The notes under the pieces were generated by a model. It saw only the letters and a program-made list of their open reading frames with translations. It did not search any database and was not told the DNA's origin. This document shows positions 56,050 through 64,000 of a stretch of DNA of 64,000 nucleotides, piece after piece (position 1 is the stretch's first letter; the number at the start of each line of letters is the position of its first letter). The stretch is taken from positions 62,001 to 126,000 of the forward strand of contig NZ_JAKWBN010000008.1 of assembly GCF_022511585.1 (NCBI RefSeq). Reading direction: 5' to 3'. Both the position numbers and the translations under genes were made by a program. The DNA is from Shimazuella soli. GTDB taxonomy: Bacteria > Bacillota > Bacilli > Thermoactinomycetales > Thermoactinomycetaceae.

Positions 56050-57270
56050 ATGAAAGTTATCGTACAGAAGTTTGGAGGTACTTCTGTTGCAACACCTCAA
56101 ATGAGAGAACGTGTGTTGTATCATATCCAACAAGCATTAGCAGATGATTATCAAGTAGTGGTTGTCGTTTCGGCTATGGGGAGAAAAGGGGAACCATACG
56201 CAACAGATACACTTTTAGAATTGACAACAGGTGAGCAGTTGAAAAATCTCTCTTCTAGAGAACAAGACCTTTTGCTTAGTTGTGGAGAGATCATTTCAGC
56301 CAGTGTATTGAGTAGCTTGCTTATCCATCATGGAATCGAAAACTGTGTGCTCACTGGTGGACAAGCGGGCATCATTACGAATAACCAACATAATAATGCA
56401 CAAATTGTTTCCTTAAACCCTAAACGACTTCAAGAGGAGTTAAACCAAGGGAAAGTTGCAATTGTGGCTGGCTTTCAAGGCCAAACAGCAGACGGTGAGA
56501 TTACTACTTTAGGTAGAGGTGGTAGTGACACTACAGCGACAGCACTTGGAGTAGCTTTAAATGCTGAGTATGTGGATATATTTACTGATGTGGATGGAGT
56601 ACTCACCGCTGATCCACGAATTGTAGAAGAAGCTACATCTTTAGAAATGGTAACCTACACCGAAATGTGTAATCTTGCTTTTCAAGGGGCTAAAGTGGTT
56701 CATCCTCGTGCAGTAGAGATCGCTATGCAGACGAACGTTCCTATTCGAGTAAGGTCTACCTTATCGGATGGGATAGGGACGCTGGTTGTAAGCAGACCAG
56801 AACGAGTAGGGTTGACAGAGATATCAGATCGCCTTATTACAGGTATCACCCAAATGCCTAATGTTACTCAAATTCGGATTCCTACCCAATCGGATAAACT
56901 TGATCTACATTTGGATGTTTTTCGTCTGATGGCCTCAAAGGGGATCAGTGTCGATTTTATTAGTGTGACTCCTAGTAGTATTGCATATACGGTTAGTGAT
57001 CCACTTGGTGATTTAGCGAAGTCTCTACTGATGGATATCGGATTAGAACCTGAACTGTATCCATCCTGTGCGAAAGTTTCAGTTGTAGGAGCAGGAATTG
57101 CTGGAGTACCTGGAGTGATGGCGCAGATTTTGGAGGCATTAACAGAAGAAGATGTAAAAGTACTTCAGTCGGCAGATTCCCATACGACTATTTGGGTACT
57201 AGTACCAGGGGACGATATGATTAAAGCGATACGTGCTTTACATCGGAAATTTGAACTTCATAAATACTAA
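56050..57270 (+). CDS. dapG: Aspartokinase I (DapG type)
   Basis: 406 residues. Kinase domain with VQKFGGTSVA, GRGGSDTTATAL and DVDGVLTADPRIV; two C-terminal ACT domains (about 265-400) for feedback control, by diaminopimelate in the Bacillus enzyme at this position. ATG at 56050. Part of asd-dapG-dapA. Confidence 0.94.
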   Translation: MKVIVQKFGGTSVATPQMRERVLYHIQQALADDYQVVVVVSAMGRKGEPYATDTLLELTTGEQLKNLSSREQDLLLSCGEIISASVLSSLLIHHGIENCVLTGGQAGIITNNQHNNAQIVSLNPKRLQEELNQGKVAIVAGFQGQTADGEITTLGRGGSDTTATALGVALNAEYVDIFTDVDGVLTADPRIVEEATSLEMVTYTEMCNLAFQGAKVVHPRAVEIAMQTNVPIRVRSTLSDGIGTLVVSRPERVGLTEISDRLITGITQMPNVTQIRIPTQSDKLDLHLDVFRLMASKGISVDFISVTPSSIAYTVSDPLGDLAKSLLMDIGLEPELYPSCAKVSVVGAGIAGVPGVMAQILEALTEEDVKVLQSADSHTTIWVLVPGDDMIKAIRALHRKFELHKY

Positions 57271-57284
57271 CGGAGGTTAAAATC

Positions 57285-58160
57285 ATGTTATTTGGACGCC
57301 TATTGACTGCGATGTGTACTCCGTTCACACCAGATGGAGAGATTGATTGGGATGCACAGGGTGCTCTCATTGAACACTTGATTCAAACAGGTACAGATAC
57401 GATTGTAGTATCTGGTACAACAGCGGAATCTCCTACTTTAAGCAAAGATGAAAAATTAGCCCTTTTTTCTTTTACTGTTAAACAAGTAGCTGGAAGAGTG
57501 AAAATAATCGCTGGTGTTGGAAGCAACAACACTGTTGAAACGGTTCAGTTCACACGTTTAGCTGCTGAAACAGGTGTAGATGGTGTAATGGGAGTAGTTC
57601 CTTATTACAACAAACCATCACAAGAAGGCATCTATCAACATTTCGTGGCTATTGCAAATGCAACAACACTTCCGGTGATGTTATACAATGTTCCTGGTAG
57701 AACTAGTGCAAATATGACAGCAGAAACAATGATTCGTTTATCAGAATTAAAAAATGTAATAGCTATTAAAGAAGCGAGCGGAAATCTTTCTCAAATCACA
57801 AAAGTAATCTCTTCTGTACCAGACGATGTTGTCGTCTATAGTGGAGATGATAGCTTAACTCTCCCAATCCTAGCGGCTGGTGGAGATGGAATTGTGAGTG
57901 TTGCAAGCCATCTGGTTGGTTTAGAAATGAAGGAAATGATTGATGCTTATTTAGCGGGGGATGTTCAGAAGGCTGCAAAGCTACATCAACGCTATCAACC
58001 TGTATTTGAAGGGATATTCCTAACATCAAGCCCATCCCCCCTCAAATATGCTTTAGCAAAAAAAGGATTAATCCATCCTACCGTTCGGCTTCCTCTTGTA
58101 GAAATGACAGAAGATGAAAAACAACAAGTTGATCGCTGGTTTCACGAACTTGTTCAATAA
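57285..58160 (+). CDS. dapA: 4-hydroxy-tetrahydrodipicolinate synthase
   Basis: 291 residues, TIM barrel. Schiff-base Lys162 in VIAIKEASG and Tyr134 in MLYNVPGRT; SGTTAESPTLS near the start. Makes the diaminopimelate/dipicolinate precursor. ATG after CGGAGG. A terminator closes the operon. Confidence 0.95.
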   Translation: MLFGRLLTAMCTPFTPDGEIDWDAQGALIEHLIQTGTDTIVVSGTTAESPTLSKDEKLALFSFTVKQVAGRVKIIAGVGSNNTVETVQFTRLAAETGVDGVMGVVPYYNKPSQEGIYQHFVAIANATTLPVMLYNVPGRTSANMTAETMIRLSELKNVIAIKEASGNLSQITKVISSVPDDVVVYSGDDSLTLPILAAGGDGIVSVASHLVGLEMKEMIDAYLAGDVQKAAKLHQRYQPVFEGIFLTSSPSPLKYALAKKGLIHPTVRLPLVEMTEDEKQQVDRWFHELVQ

Positions 58161-58170
58161 TAAATGCAAG

Positions 58171-58199
58171 AAGATCCGTGTAATGCGGATCTTTTTTTG
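58171..58199 (+). terminator. Terminator after dapA
   Basis: AAGATCCG and CGGATCTT pair around a 7-base loop with a T-run. Confidence 0.88.
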
Positions 58200-58419
58200 T
58201 GATTTCCTGTAAGAAGAGAATTAAATATTGAAAAGTATCTCTACATCTGTCTGTGATGTATTTCTATCTTGACAATGGGGATAACTGCGCAATAGGTAAT
58301 AATCTTTACAATATTCCCTTGATCTAATTTTTCTTTACTATTTTTATTCTCCTATTTTCTATTCAGATAATTTAGTAAGATATAAGAAAGGACAACCATC
58401 CAACCCATTGGAGGTACAG

Positions 58420-60203
58420 ATGGATCGGAATAGATCCTTGGAATCAATCCGCAAAACAGTGGGCATGATTTTCTTGATTGTGGGGCAAGTGCTGGCCATC
58501 AGCGGCATTCCGGACTTGATTTCCCAATCTCTGCATGTGCGAAAAGCAGACAGCGCCGGCATCATCATGACGGCTTTTGGAATTACTTTGTTGGTCAGCA
58601 ATCTAGTCGTCGGAAAGTTGATTGACAAAGTGGGTGCAAAGAGGCTTCTCTATTGGAGTCTCCCTCTTACAGCTGTCATTCTGTGGGGGTATCCGCTCAC
58701 TGAAGATAGCACCTTTGCTCTGACAATGGTGCGGATCGTGCACGGATTTTTCTATGCACTGATCGTCAATACGATTTTCTTCGTTACGAGGAATAGTGTC
58801 TCCGAACGTCATCAAGCTCGGGTCACCCTTCTTAGCGGCGCCTGCACCTTTTTGGGTTCTGGTCTTGCCATGTAGTCGGGCTGTCATGGCTGGTCAACAC
58901 GAACATCCTTTGGCATGTGGTCATAGCCTTGGGAATCATCTCTACAGCCTTGGTATTTACAGGAGTTGTTCTCAAGGAGCACTCTTGGATTTCCATGGTA
59001 CAGAAAGCACGGGATTTCGTTTCTCGTCTATCTTCTTTGCCTGTAAAAGAGGCGATCCACAAAGAAGCATTTCTCCTTGCTCTGCCAGGAACGGGCGTAA
59101 GTATTGCATACTTGTCCTTCCTTACTTGGTTCGCCAATTATTGGCAAAAAGAGCCTGGTATGGTGTTGCTGTTGGCAACTATGGGAAATGCATCAGTAGC
59201 GTTTACGGTGATGCCTCCGTTGGCGAAGAATCCCAGGGGATACTTTCCACTCATGGCAAGCAGTAACTTGCTCATGGTGGTGAGTTTGCTCATGATTTGG
59301 AAGGGTCATTCCATGCAAATCATGATTCTCGCTGGGATTCTAATTGGTTTCTCTGTCTGTGGTAATAACAGCAGTATCCTTGAAGCCATTCTTCGCAAGG
59401 TAGACCGATCTCAGCATGGAGCTGCCACAGGTACTCACCGCTTCATGTTGCAACTAGGTGGCGTAATCGGTACAGCATACTCTAGTATGATGTGGGGATT
59501 TCTGAGGAATCAAATGTGGCCCGCCATGTTCCCTCTATTGATGCTCTCCCTTGTCTCCCTCTTTTTCATCTGGAAGTGGAGTAGCAAGGTGGATGGAGCT
59601 AATGAAATCCAAAAGCCACTTGATGTTGCTTACATTAGAGGAGAAACTGTTTTCCTTTTGGCACAGGGGAAATATCAGCAGTTTCAAGAGAGGCTTTCCG
59701 ACTTTGGAGTCGATGACCTAGAAAACATCCCATCACATTCACCGGAAAAGAAGTTCACTTTCTGCAACAATGTAGAAGAGGCACTTTGGTACCTAGAAAT
59801 GGTGAAAGTGAAGGATGATCATCTTCCCGTCGATGGTCCGATTTTCCAATTGCAGGAGTTGTTTTTGCAACTTCTGATGGAGTTGGAACCGTACGAATTG
59901 GCAGCATACACACTGGGGAAAGAATTTAGTACCAACTCAAGTGAAATGAAAGCTGAAATTCGTAAGATTCACGCTTCTCGTCTAAAAGAAATTCGGGAAT
60001 CAGTCCTGTGGATGCAAGATCCCCATCAATTGATACCAGAAATCGGCGATGAAATCGAGGATGGAATGTTCCCACATATTGATCTGTTCCCATCCTATCT
60101 AACGTCTGATCTACTCCCTGCGATTCAAGCATTGGCAGTAGTAGATATCTCAGAAGTCATGGCAGCATACAAGAAAGAAAATTCCATGGCTTCGGTCGCA
60201 TAA
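58420..60203 (+). pseudogene. MFS transporter with C-terminal soluble extension, split by a frameshift
   Basis: The first frame (58420-58875) gives an MFS start: GKLIDKVGAKRLLYW (the loop 2-3 motif), then stops at TAG. The next frame continues without gap from about 58863 as VVGLSWLVNTNILWHVVIAL and runs to 60203. Inserting one base after CCATG near 58871 would restore a protein of about 594 residues: 12 probable helices plus a 180-residue acidic, helical cytoplasmic tail I do not recognise. Either a real null allele or a sequencing error. Composition is above host average. GGAGGT precedes the ATG at 58420. It sits between dapA and rnjB. Confidence 0.8.
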
Positions 60204-60223
60204 CATACAAATTGTGTGATCTA

Positions 60224-60256
60224 TAGCCCCCCTCTCGATATATTGAGAGGGGGCTA
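60224..60256 (+). terminator. Hairpin after the MFS gene
   Basis: TAGCCCCC-TCTC pairs with GAGAGGGGGCTA (one extra C bulged) around an 8-base loop. A weak GTCGTTTT tail follows. The rest of 60257-60425 holds nothing I can name. Confidence 0.65.
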
Positions 60257-60425
60257 GTCGTTTTAACCATAATCAATCAGATAACACATTAACTGTCATT
60301 GCATTGCTTATGATTTAAATAATCTCAATATAAACAAAGAAAATACCTTTAGATAAAGATTATGACGGGATGATGATTTTTCGTGTCTTCAATTTGTGAC
60401 ATTTTCGTTTTTCTAAGTTGTTATC

Positions 60426-60455
60426 TTGCATAGCCTTTTTCAATTCGTATATAAT
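60426..60455 (+). promoter_or_regulatory. Promoter of rnjB
   Basis: TTGCAT, 18 bases, TATAAT, about 65 bases before the start codon. Confidence 0.65.
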
Positions 60456-60520
60456 GAATACCAAGTGAGATTTGTGCGGTTATAGGGTGAACAACAAAAA
60501 TTACATTGGAGGTAAGTTTT

Positions 60521-62188
60521 TTGACAAAGAACCAGCGAGGCAAGTTGCATATATTTGCTCTCGGTGGATTGGGTGAAATCGGAAAAAATATGTATGTTGT
60601 CCAATATGAAGACGACATCGTAGTAATTGATTCAGGACTGATGTTTCCAGAGGAGGATATGCTGGGGATCGACATTGTTATTCCAGACATATCTTATCTC
60701 ATCGAAAATCAAAGTAAATTAAGAGCTATTATTCTTACACACGGACACGAAGACCATATCGGTGGATTAGCCTATATTTTAAAACAAATCAAAGCACCAG
60801 TTTATGCTACACAACTCACCATGGGGCTAATCGAACACAAACTGCGGGAAGCACATGTACATGATGTGAAACGTCATGTGATATCCAATCAATCAGAAGT
60901 TCAACTCGGCCGGTTAAAAGCAAGCTTCTTCTACACCAATCACAGTATTCCAGATTCGGTAGGAGTATGTATCGATACACCAGAAGGATTGGTCGTACAT
61001 ACTGGTGACTTTAAGTTTGATATGACACCTGTTAACGATAATAATTGTGATTTCCACAAAATGGCTGAGATTGGAAAACGAGGAGTACTCTGCCTGTTAT
61101 CTGACAGTACGAATGCAGAGCGAGCAGGATTTACAGGAACGGAGCGTTCTGTAGGAGAAAGCTTGATGGAAGTTTTCCGTAAGTCCAAGCAGCGCGTTAT
61201 TGTCGCTACTTTTGCTTCCAATATTCATCGGATTCAACAAGTAGTAGATGCAGCATATCATCATGGTCGCAAGCTTGCGGTAGTCGGTCGGAGTATGGTA
61301 AACGTAGTAAATATCGCATCTGATCTAGGTTATCTTGATGTTCCAAAAGATTTAATCATTGAGCCAGATGAGATCAATCGCCTGCCGGCTCATCGGGTTG
61401 CTGTGATCTCTACAGGTAGCCAAGGGGAAGCCATGTCAGCGCTTACGAGAATGGCAAATGCATCTCATCGAAAGATTGAGATTCTTCCTGGAGATACAGT
61501 CGTAATCGCAGCTACCCCGATTCCTGGAAACGAAAGAATGATTGGTCGTACCGTTGATCAGTTGTTCCGAATCGGTGCAGATGTAGTATATAGTGCAACC
61601 TCACATGTCCACGTGTCCGGACACGGTTCACAAGAAGATTTGAAGTTAATGCTCAATTTAATTCGTCCTAAATATTTTATTCCGATTCATGGTGAGTACC
61701 GGATGCTTCGTGCTCACGCTCAATTAGCCGAGTCTGTCGGTGTGAAAACCGATAATATTTTTATCTGTGATAACGGAGATACAGTAGAATTTTCAGGTGG
61801 TAAAGCGAGATATGGTCCCAAAATCTCCACAGGCAAAATTTTAATTGATGGACTTGGTGTTGGAGATGTAGGTAATATCGTATTACGAGATCGTAAGCTC
61901 CTTTCCCAAGACGGCATTTTAGTTGTTGTTCTTACCCTAAGTAAAGCTAACGGAACTATTTTATCTGGCCCAGATATTATCTCCCGCGGATTTGTTTATG
62001 TACGCGAATCAGAGAGACTACTGGAAGAAGCAAACACTGTTGTGAACCAGACAATGGAAAAATGTATGAAAGATCAAGTAAGTGAATGGGCATCGCTTAA
62101 AACGAGCATTCGTGACTCCTTAAGCAAATTTCTCTACGAACGCACCCGCCGCCGTCCTATGATCTTACCAATAATTATGAAAGTATAA
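60521..62188 (+). CDS. rnjB: Ribonuclease J2
   Basis: About 555 residues, the RNase J2 length. Metallo-beta-lactamase motif LTHGHEDHIGG, then HTGDFKFDMTP, LLSDSTNAERAG, the beta-CASP domain and a C-terminal region with LSKANGTILSGPDIISRGFVYV. 5'-3' exo- and endoribonuclease partner in mRNA decay. GGAGGTAAG seven bases before the TTG at 60521 decides the start over in-frame 60506. Its position after dapA favours J2 rather than J1. Confidence 0.92.
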   Translation: MTKNQRGKLHIFALGGLGEIGKNMYVVQYEDDIVVIDSGLMFPEEDMLGIDIVIPDISYLIENQSKLRAIILTHGHEDHIGGLAYILKQIKAPVYATQLTMGLIEHKLREAHVHDVKRHVISNQSEVQLGRLKASFFYTNHSIPDSVGVCIDTPEGLVVHTGDFKFDMTPVNDNNCDFHKMAEIGKRGVLCLLSDSTNAERAGFTGTERSVGESLMEVFRKSKQRVIVATFASNIHRIQQVVDAAYHHGRKLAVVGRSMVNVVNIASDLGYLDVPKDLIIEPDEINRLPAHRVAVISTGSQGEAMSALTRMANASHRKIEILPGDTVVIAATPIPGNERMIGRTVDQLFRIGADVVYSATSHVHVSGHGSQEDLKLMLNLIRPKYFIPIHGEYRMLRAHAQLAESVGVKTDNIFICDNGDTVEFSGGKARYGPKISTGKILIDGLGVGDVGNIVLRDRKLLSQDGILVVVLTLSKANGTILSGPDIISRGFVYVRESERLLEEANTVVNQTMEKCMKDQVSEWASLKTSIRDSLSKFLYERTRRRPMILPIIMKV

Positions 62189-62207
62189 TCGACACTCACT
62201 AAACGAG

Positions 62208-62250
62208 AGCCAATTTTCCTTGTTATATAAGGGGTTTTGGCTTTTCGTTT
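62208..62250 (+). terminator. Terminator of rnjB, next to the element boundary
   Basis: AGCCAA (62208) pairs with TTGGCT (62237) around an inner CCTT/AAGG stem, followed by TTTCGTTTTT. An integrated element begins about here. Confidence 0.65.
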
Positions 62251-62265
62251 TTGTTTGGAACCCCG

Positions 62266-62285
62266 TTTGGTAACATTTTGGTAAC
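62266..62285. repeat. Direct repeat of TTTGGTAAC beside the integrase gene
   Basis: TTTGGTAAC occurs at 62266-62274 and 62277-62285, one helical turn apart, 10 bases past the end of the integrase gene. Fits arm-type integrase binding sites or part of the att region. Confidence 0.5.
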
Positions 62286-62295
62286 CTTTATTATA

Positions 62296-63447
62296 CTAAA
62301 GTATTTTTCCTTTCTTATCGATGGAAGCATTTTCGATTTGAATAGCGTTTTCAAAATTATCTGCTAAACTTTTTTGCATGTCTGGCAATACATGGCTATA
62401 AGTATTCAAGGTTATACCTACTTCTGCATGACCAAGTCTTTCAGACACAACTTTTGGATTTTCACCCAGTTGAAGCAACAGAGTTGCATGGGTATGTCTT
62501 AGCCCATGGAATTTTATTTTTGGTAAGTTATATTTGGAGATAACATACTTTAAATCCCGGTTTATATCTCCTAAATCAACTGGATTTCCGTTATAATTTG
62601 CTACTACTAAATCGTGATCACGGTAAGCATTTCCTAATTTTAATTTCAGTTCATTTTGAGCAGCTCTATGCTTTTTTAAGATGGAAATAACCGTCTCAGA
62701 TATGGAAATGGACCTTTTTGACTTTCTGGTTTTTGGTTCTTGAAAAGTTAATGCTCCCTTTACCTTATACAAGGTTTGACGAATGCGAATTTGTCCTTTA
62801 TCAAGATCACAATCACGCCATCTTAGTCCTAAAATCTCACCCTTTCTCATCCCAGTGAAAATTGCTAAGGCATATGCAATATAAAATTTTCTGTTTTTTG
62901 TGAGAGAGAGAAACTGAGTAATTTCAGTCATTGTCCAAACTTCTACATCATTATTCTCTACTCTAGGAGGCTTTAATAATGTAGAAACATTTTTGCTTAT
63001 TAACTCCCACTCAGTAGCTGTTTTCAAAGTTTTACTGATGATAGCATGCATAATTCTTATATAACTAGCTGATAGTCCTTCTCTTAATTTATTGCTGTAG
63101 AATTTTTGAATGATCATAGGGGTTATTTTTTGCAATTCAAGATGACCTAAGCCAGGATAGATATGTTTATTAATGACAGAGATTTGTGATTCATAAGTAG
63201 ACTGTCTTATGGTTAGTCTTACATGATTCTCCATGAAATCCTTTAAAAATTCCCCAAATGTCAATTTTGATGGTTCAATGTACTCGTTTTTTTCTATTTG
63301 TGTAATTAATTCAGCACAGGCTAATTCGGCCTCTTTTTTTGTCTTAAATCCTCCCATTTGTTTTTGTCTTCTTTTTCCCGTATGATCCTTCCCGATATCA
63401 ATTATGAAGGACCATGATTTTCCCCTCTTGTAATAGTGCCCTTTCAT
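62296..63447 (-). CDS. int: Tyrosine-type site-specific integrase
   Basis: 383 residues. An N-terminal arm-binding domain (GHYYKRGKSWSFIIDIG, GGFKTKKEAELACAEL) and a SAM-like core-binding domain precede the catalytic domain: Arg in FTGMRKGEILGLRW, His-x-x-Arg in FHGLRHTHATLLL, and His plus Tyr in RLGHAEVGITLNTYSHV. All catalytic residues appear present. ATG at 63447 after GGGTGG. Confidence 0.92.
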   Translation of the reverse strand: MKGHYYKRGKSWSFIIDIGKDHTGKRRQKQMGGFKTKKEAELACAELITQIEKNEYIEPSKLTFGEFLKDFMENHVRLTIRQSTYESQISVINKHIYPGLGHLELQKITPMIIQKFYSNKLREGLSASYIRIMHAIISKTLKTATEWELISKNVSTLLKPPRVENNDVEVWTMTEITQFLSLTKNRKFYIAYALAIFTGMRKGEILGLRWRDCDLDKGQIRIRQTLYKVKGALTFQEPKTRKSKRSISISETVISILKKHRAAQNELKLKLGNAYRDHDLVVANYNGNPVDLGDINRDLKYVISKYNLPKIKFHGLRHTHATLLLQLGENPKVVSERLGHAEVGITLNTYSHVLPDMQKSLADNFENAIQIENASIDKKGKIL

Positions 63448-63686
63448 ATAACCACCCTTTTAAATTTGAGAACAGATGTACTCGGAATCAATTACAAGTA
63501 TGAATATAACTCTTAATTTGCCTATAGTCAACATGCATAAAAATATGTCTAAATTCAAATAGATGATGGATGTTGCTTTGTAATTAATTAACATTTAAAT
63601 TATTGGATTTAATATGATATGATGGCGCATATAGGAATATACGTTCTGTTTGAAAGGAAGATCGAACTAGTAGCGGAGGTAGAAAT

Positions 63687-63914
63687 GTGGTAAAAGATGA
63701 GGCAAACACTGCAGAACCTGAAGAATCCCTGGAACAAACGCTATCTAGAGTTAAACAAGTTTATAGACTTTTTAATATCTCTAATCAACCGGAAAAAGGA
63801 GAGGATATCGGGGAAATATTAAGTTACTTATATTTGAATAGAAAATTTAAAGTAGAAGAACTCGCGATCATATATCAACTTAGAGACAAAATTCGTTTAA
63901 GGATTTCATCATAA
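63687..63914 (+). CDS. Small protein of the integrated element, unknown function
   Basis: 75 residues: an acidic start (EANTAEPEESLEQTLSRV) then helical YLYLNRKFKVEELAIIYQLRDKIRLR. Not recognised. GTG start seven bases after GCGGAGGT. Divergent from the integrase; the 240-base gap between them presumably carries both promoters. Confidence 0.6.
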   Translation: MVKDEANTAEPEESLEQTLSRVKQVYRLFNISNQPEKGEDIGEILSYLYLNRKFKVEELAIIYQLRDKIRLRISS

Positions 63915-63932
63915 TACTTAACTAGGAAAAGA

Positions 63933-64000
63933 TTATTCTTCTCTAGCTAATATTGCTTGAATGACTCTTTGTAATGTCTTTCGTTCTTCTTCTGTTAGCG
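63933..64000 (-). CDS. C-terminal end of a gene continuing beyond the window
   Basis: The minus-strand frame ends LTEEERKTLQRVIQAILAREE and a TAA at 63933. Helical, charged; it would suit the end of a phage repressor or similar small regulator, but too little is visible to name it. Confidence 0.4.
   Translation of the reverse strand, partial: LTEEERKTLQRVIQAILAREE

Larger units (their letters stand above)
62208..64000. mobile_element. Integrase end of a prophage or integrative element
   Basis: A tyrosine integrase facing the host gene rnjB, small repeats near its 3' end, and divergent small genes beyond it are typical of a phage or ICE end. The other end lies outside the window, so size and att core cannot be stated; the left limit given is approximate. 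Confidence 0.65.

Noticed and set aside
58796-59266. Independent 156-codon gene within the MFS region
   Set aside because: It is the third frame of the transporter gene and has low-complexity, Cys/Arg-rich composition typical of shadows.

Overview
The window is a low-G+C, strongly co-oriented chromosome segment of a spore-forming Bacillota. The order sucCD-dprA-topA-trmFO-hslVU, rpsB-tsf-pyrH-frr-uppS-cdsA-dxr-rseP-proS, rimP-nusA-ylxR-ylxQ-infB-ylxP-rbfA-nrnA-truB-ribF-rpsO-pnp-ylxY-mlpA and ymxH-dpaA-dpaB-asd-dapG-dapA-rnjB is the classic Bacillales backbone. Dipicolinate synthase and a Spo0E-like protein indicate endospores. Several loci usually present in Bacillus are missing from their expected places: xerC/codV between trmFO and hslV, codY and the flagellar/chemotaxis operon between hslU and rpsB, and polC between proS and rimP. 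Together with scattered G+C-rich inserts this suggests a non-motile, soil-type member such as a thermoactinomycete; that placement is inference.

Layout. 1-6.4 kb: a partial Ycf46-like AAA ATPase, a LysP-type permease, a PspA/LiaI-like envelope-stress pair with a LiaR-like box, a secreted CAP protein, a DODA-type dioxygenase and a TPR protein. 6.4-7.8 kb: three small G+C-rich genes of unknown function, each followed by a strong hairpin without a U-tract. 8-17 kb: sucCD to hslVU. 17-19.2 kb: a secreted PIG-L deacetylase and a Sel1-repeat protein occupy the usual codY/flagellar position. 19.2-28.2 kb: translation, phospholipid and isoprenoid genes. 28.7-30.2 kb: a hexapeptide-repeat LPKTA surface protein with its own class D-like sortase occupies the usual polC position. 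30.4-43.9 kb: the nusA-infB operon, rpsO, pnp, ylxY, mlpA and dut.

44-52.8 kb is accessory DNA between mlpA/dut and ymxH. It holds a Spo0E-like gene, an HssRS/HrtBA-like haem-stress system, a DUF4291 gene, a G+C-rich alpha/beta hydrolase, an HTH-TPR regulator followed by a previously easily missed 10-codon ORF with an excellent ribosome binding site, two small divergent genes of unknown function and a nitroreductase. The regulator, tiny ORF and divergent genes are the best candidate for an undescribed system, possibly leaderless peptide signalling. 53-58 kb: ymxH, dipicolinate synthase and the lysine/diaminopimelate genes. 58.4-60.2 kb: a frameshifted MFS transporter gene. 60.5 kb to the end: rnjB, then the integrase end of a phage or integrative element whose remainder lies beyond the window.

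The work is by eye. Family names come from motifs and remembered family sequences. No searches, folding calculations or measured G+C values support them except where a short stretch was counted by hand.
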